64,000 nt of DNA, from the NCBI GenBank assembly GCA_036788295.1, contig DAIQNR010000002.1, positions 62,001 through 126,000 of the forward strand, given 5' to 3'. Under the pieces are notes generated by a model. That model did not search any database and was not told the origin of the DNA. It saw nothing but the letters and a program-made list of their open reading frames with translations. This document shows, piece after piece, positions 62,301-64,000 of the stretch. The position numbers and the translations under genes are program-made. Numbering within the stretch: the stretch's first letter is position 1; each line of letters starts with the position of its first letter. The DNA comes from JAHQVK01 sp036788295. Lineage in GTDB: Bacteria > Myxococcota > Kuafuiibacteriia > Kuafuiibacteriales > Kuafuiibacteriaceae.

Positions 62301-63041
62301 GGGGCCGAGGCGGTGGAGCGAGGGGGAACGGTCCGGGTGACGGTGGGGGTGGAGCGTCTCGACGCCGATCGCCTCTCTCGCGCGATCGCCGCCGAGGCGG
62401 CCAAGCCGGGGCGCCATGTGTACCTGCGGGTGGTGGACGACGGCCCCGGCATGTCGCAAGAGGTGGCGGCTCGGGCCTTCGAGCCGTTCTTCTCCACCAA
62501 ATTCACCGGTCGCGGGCTGGGTCTCGCGGCGGTGCGCGGCATCGTTCAGGGCCACCGCGGCGTGCTCGAGTTGTCGAGCGCGCCCGGCGTGGGGACCACG
62601 ATGACCGCGTTCTTCCCGGTGGAGGACTCCCTGCAATCCCGCACCGAGTCGGCGCACCCGATCGTGCTCGTGGTGGACGACGAGGACGTCGTCCGAGGTG
62701 CGGCGTCCCGCGCGCTGCAGCAGAGCGGCTTTCGTGTGGTGGAGGCGCGGCGGGGCGAGGAGGCGCTCGAGCGCTTCGGCGAGCTCGGCGAGACGGTGGC
62801 GCTGGTGCTGCTCGACGTCACCATGCCCGGCATGTCGGGGGAGACCGTGTTCTCCGCGATCCGAGCCCGAGACGCCGTTGTCCCGGTGCTGTTCTCGAGC
62901 GGTCGCCCCGCGCTGACCGACCGCGGGATCATTGGGCCGGACAACCGGGCCTACTTCCTCGACAAGCCGTACCGAGCGCTCGAGCTGGTCGAGCGGGTGC
63001 GCTCCATCCTCGGGATCCATCGAGATCCCGGCCAAGCATGA
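59343..63041 (+). CDS. CheR-like / PAS / histidine kinase / receiver hybrid protein
   Basis: 1232 residues, starting 5 bases after argB. Residues about 40-270 resemble a CheR methyltransferase, but the SAM motif reads IGCGAGATAYRLA rather than GCSTGEEPYSLA, and VCRQRLGWL replaces FCRNVLIYF, so methyltransfer is doubtful. A coiled coil follows (about 415-480), then PAS-like domains (about 490-840). HisKA has the phospho-acceptor His873 (GGVAHDFNNLLVGILSNASF). HATPase_c has NLVSNGAEAV, DDGPGMS and GRGLGLAAVRG. The C-terminal receiver has phospho-acceptor Asp1158 (LLDVTMPGMSG) and LDKPY. No output domain or CheB is present. It is a cytoplasmic hybrid sensor with unknown signal. Confidence 0.9.
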   Translation: MGPGATDVGAGGERPGDRIEVEAALARLEQLLDERIGQSARAIESGVRWRLLEARAHRHGVDVDGYLSMLASGPGELVGVARALFGAEPLPAETEVLNRLARGLGPCPKREAVRAWVIGCGAGATAYRLAFELLAAGEMDAEQLTVFATDLDETELADAGRGRLDRSTLEGLTPGPYVEEGGDQLVLRPSLRSRFAFAAHDLLRTPPFRKIDALVCRQRLGWLEPSWLEQAVERLAFALRPGGMLAVPPEIELDQLSGAFERFDAELGLYRRRSSVPATRALFGPARLQSDDWRASRLLEQALFASVDRSSGRAAVVLDRQGRLRLLVAEGHGLLQGMGIEGTSLERLLEPRLGRVVGQSLAAAREDHRPVQRSALVDTQLFEVSVHSLEDGFFVELWRLDPPANEMDGHRGLELELAWARARYEERLLALEASHEQLRRAHADLLATHRGTEDLLQEQSGRRVELEVANRSLEHRVEVLEALGEEVEHLFESGGVAAVFLGPDGRVARFSSAVAELVGVEPTVGAPLSLPGFSRELGEAVASVLDGSGAIEIERAARGRHLLVRIRPLELTRTIGPGAVVTFTDLSTVWQDSEATETRTRQLASLFESADDPTVECDLSGQVSYANAAARALLGGATGGSLLDALRVAGASEPEAVLEAFEAARHGLRRPRVPLVFPASGLVFDVTARPIYASGRVAGVVVAARDVTEFDNSRKELAASRALMQAVLDSLGASIAVVDRNGRVVTHNRSWADNWVFPGASAGVGASLLAALDAERAGGRESAGLVASHLREALEGRAGAPVCQYPLASAEQIRHIETSAVRLSHAGEELAVVVQQDVTSVKLAEQQRLDVQAKLLDADKLESLGVLAGGVAHDFNNLLVGILSNASFASATLAEGSVERDCVNDIEMAAERAAELCQQLLAFSGRGQFQLAPLRIDAVVQESLRLLQASVDRSVSLDVVLPSCGVPPVVADESQVKQVLFNLVSNGAEAVERGGTVRVTVGVERLDADRLSRAIAAEAAKPGRHVYLRVVDDGPGMSQEVAARAFEPFFSTKFTGRGLGLAAVRGIVQGHRGVLELSSAPGVGTTMTAFFPVEDSLQSRTESAHPIVLVVDDEDVVRGAASRALQQSGFRVVEARRGEEALERFGELGETVALVLLDVTMPGMSGETVFSAIRARDAVVPVLFSSGRPALTDRGIIGPDNRAYFLDKPYRALELVERVRSILGIHRDPGQA

Positions 63042-63110
63042 ACCCCACGCCGGGCGGCGATGCGGTGAAGGCCTTCGGGCCGGCAAGGCGCGATCCACGC
63101 TGAACTTGGT

Positions 63111-63276
63111 GAGCCCCGGATCGCGGAGCTGCGGGCCGCGTAGCCCCGGGTCGCGGAGTCCCCGGATCGCGGAGCTGCGGGCCGCGTAGCCCCGGGCCGC
63201 GGAGCCCCCGGATCGCGGAGCTGCGGGCCGCGGAGCTCCGGGCCGCGGAGCCCCGGGCCGCGGAGCCCCGGTCGCC
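63111..63276. repeat. 15-16-bp GC-rich tandem repeat between convergent genes
   Basis: About eleven degenerate copies of a 15-16-base unit of the form GGAGCCCCGGGCCGC / GGAGCTGCGGGCCGC. Three unit types recur in fixed order, giving a higher-order period of about 46 bases. It lies between the sensor kinase stop and the recA stop, so a terminator-like or structural role is possible. Confidence 0.85.
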
Positions 63277-63298
63277 GGTCCAAGCTCGGGACGAGAGG

Positions 63299-64000
63299 TC
63301 AGGCCGCCTTTTTGCTCTCAGCCTTCTTGGTGTCCTTTGGCTCCGCCTTTTTGGCCTCGACCGGCGTCTCGGGGGCGGCCGGAGCCTCCCAACGCTTGGG
63401 GTCGCCGAGCTTGCTCACCGCGACCGGGTCCATCGCCTCGGCCAGAAGCGCCGCCCTGAGCTCGGCCATCAGCTCCGGCCGCTCGTCGAGGTAGGCCCGG
63501 GCCTTCTCTCTCCCTTGGCCCAGCTTGAGGTCGCCCAGCGCGAACCAAGCGCCGCTCTTCGCGATGACCCCGCGGTCGAGGGCCACGTCGATGAGCTCGC
63601 CGCTCTGGGACACTCCGTGCCCGTAGAGGATGTCGAACTCGGCCTCCCGGAACGGCGGCGCGAGCTTGTTCTTCACCACCTTGGCCCGAACTCGGTTGCC
63701 GACCGCCTGGTCGCCGTCCTTGACCGCGCCGATCCGGCGGATGTCGACGCGGACCGAGCAGTAGAACTTGAGGGCGTTGCCGCCGGTGGTGGTCTCCGGC
63801 GAGCCGAAGGTCACTCCGATCTTGTGACGGGTCTGGTTGATGAAGATCAGGGTGCTGCGGGTCTTCGCCGCGTGGCCGGTCAGCTTGCGCATCGCCTGCG
63901 ACATCAAGCGGGCCTGAAGCCCAACGTGGGCATCGCCCATCTCCCCCTCGATCTCGGCCCGGGGGACCAGGGCGGCGACCGAGTCCACGACGACCAGGTC
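63299..64000 (-). CDS. recA: RecA recombinase, C-terminal two thirds (start beyond window)
   Basis: The frame runs off the right edge; 233 codons are visible. ATP-dependent DNA strand exchange and SOS coprotease. Seen are the Walker B region DLVVVDSVAALVPRAE, loop L1 (EIEGEMGDAHVGLQARLMSQ), STLIFINQTRHKIGVTFGSP then ETTTGGNALKFYCSVRVDIR (loop L2 and following strand), and the C-terminal domain (DILYGHGVSQSGELIDVALD, GVIAKSGAWFALGDLKLGQG). The tail is rich in Lys/Ala/Glu. Convergent with the sensor kinase across the repeat. Confidence 0.96.
   Translation of the reverse strand, partial: DLVVVDSVAALVPRAEIEGEMGDAHVGLQARLMSQAMRKLTGHAAKTRSTLIFINQTRHKIGVTFGSPETTTGGNALKFYCSVRVDIRRIGAVKDGDQAVGNRVRAKVVKNKLAPPFREAEFDILYGHGVSQSGELIDVALDRGVIAKSGAWFALGDLKLGQGREKARAYLDERPELMAELRAALLAEAMDPVAVSKLGDPKRWEAPAAPETPVEAKKAEPKDTKKAESKKAA

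Noticed and set aside
62951..63283. Pentapeptide-repeat-like minus-strand protein (LRGP repeats)
   Set aside because: It arises from translating the 15-bp DNA repeat and overlaps the kinase gene end. It lacks a ribosome-binding site and the usual A(D/N)LXX pattern.

Overview
The window is a GC-rich (roughly 70 percent) bacterial chromosome segment with dense coding and strong G/C third-position bias. Many GTG/TTG starts, large secreted proteins with CARDB and putative Ig domains, Cys-rich proteins carrying MopE-like DDDCDG motifs, glycine-rich tails, lipoproteins and MYXO-CTERM-like C-termini point to a member of the Myxococcota (former Deltaproteobacteria). This assignment is inferred from gene style, not from a marker phylogeny. 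Three runs of exactly 100 N (18872-18971, 21194-21293, 33683-33782) show that this is a scaffolded draft assembly.

Layout. 1-2658: a broken YraQ/ArsP-type permease, a small thioredoxin, an ArsF-like thioredoxin-fold protein and an ArsG-like DsbD-family permease, resembling organoarsenical gene sets. 3496-5599: a DUF1641 protein and a type II sulfide:quinone oxidoreductase. 5655-10341: a giant CARDB/Ig surface protein and a five-heme lipoprotein cytochrome. 10693-13213: a CBS/DUF294 signalling protein and a DEDDh exonuclease. 13266-23163: UDP-GlcNAc 2-epimerase, a TolB/M28/PDZ peptidase with an in-frame amber codon, a pseudokinase-like membrane protein, a GT2-GtrA glycosyltransferase, a 28-bp tandem repeat array and a phosphatase-like/ADP-ribosylglycohydrolase fusion. 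23298-32536: two acyl-CoA dehydrogenase homologues, a Fur-type regulator, malate dehydrogenase, an isocitrate dehydrogenase homologue that has lost its catalytic residues, a DASH-type photolyase, an uncharacterised protein and a NUDIX hydrolase. 32540-47911: lipoproteins, an SDR, a tandem pair of very large Cys-rich/Gly-rich lipoproteins, an SMR transporter, a trypsin-like protease, an SLC13 transporter and envelope proteins. 47973-57312: a multidomain S41 protease, a vWA lipoprotein, a pentein-fold protein and a TetR-OMP-TetR cluster. 57434-64000: argC-argB, a CheR-like/PAS histidine kinase-receiver hybrid and recA (running off the right edge).

A recurring theme is family members whose catalytic residues are substituted: the isocitrate dehydrogenase, the short acyl-CoA dehydrogenase, the kinase-like protein, the phosphatase-like domain, the pentein and the CheR-like domain. 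The isocitrate dehydrogenase homologue is the best supported and is the leading candidate for an undescribed role. Convergent gene ends are filled with structured tandem repeats in two places. The long protease gene is preceded by a 16-bp repeat made of Shine-Dalgarno/ATG units.
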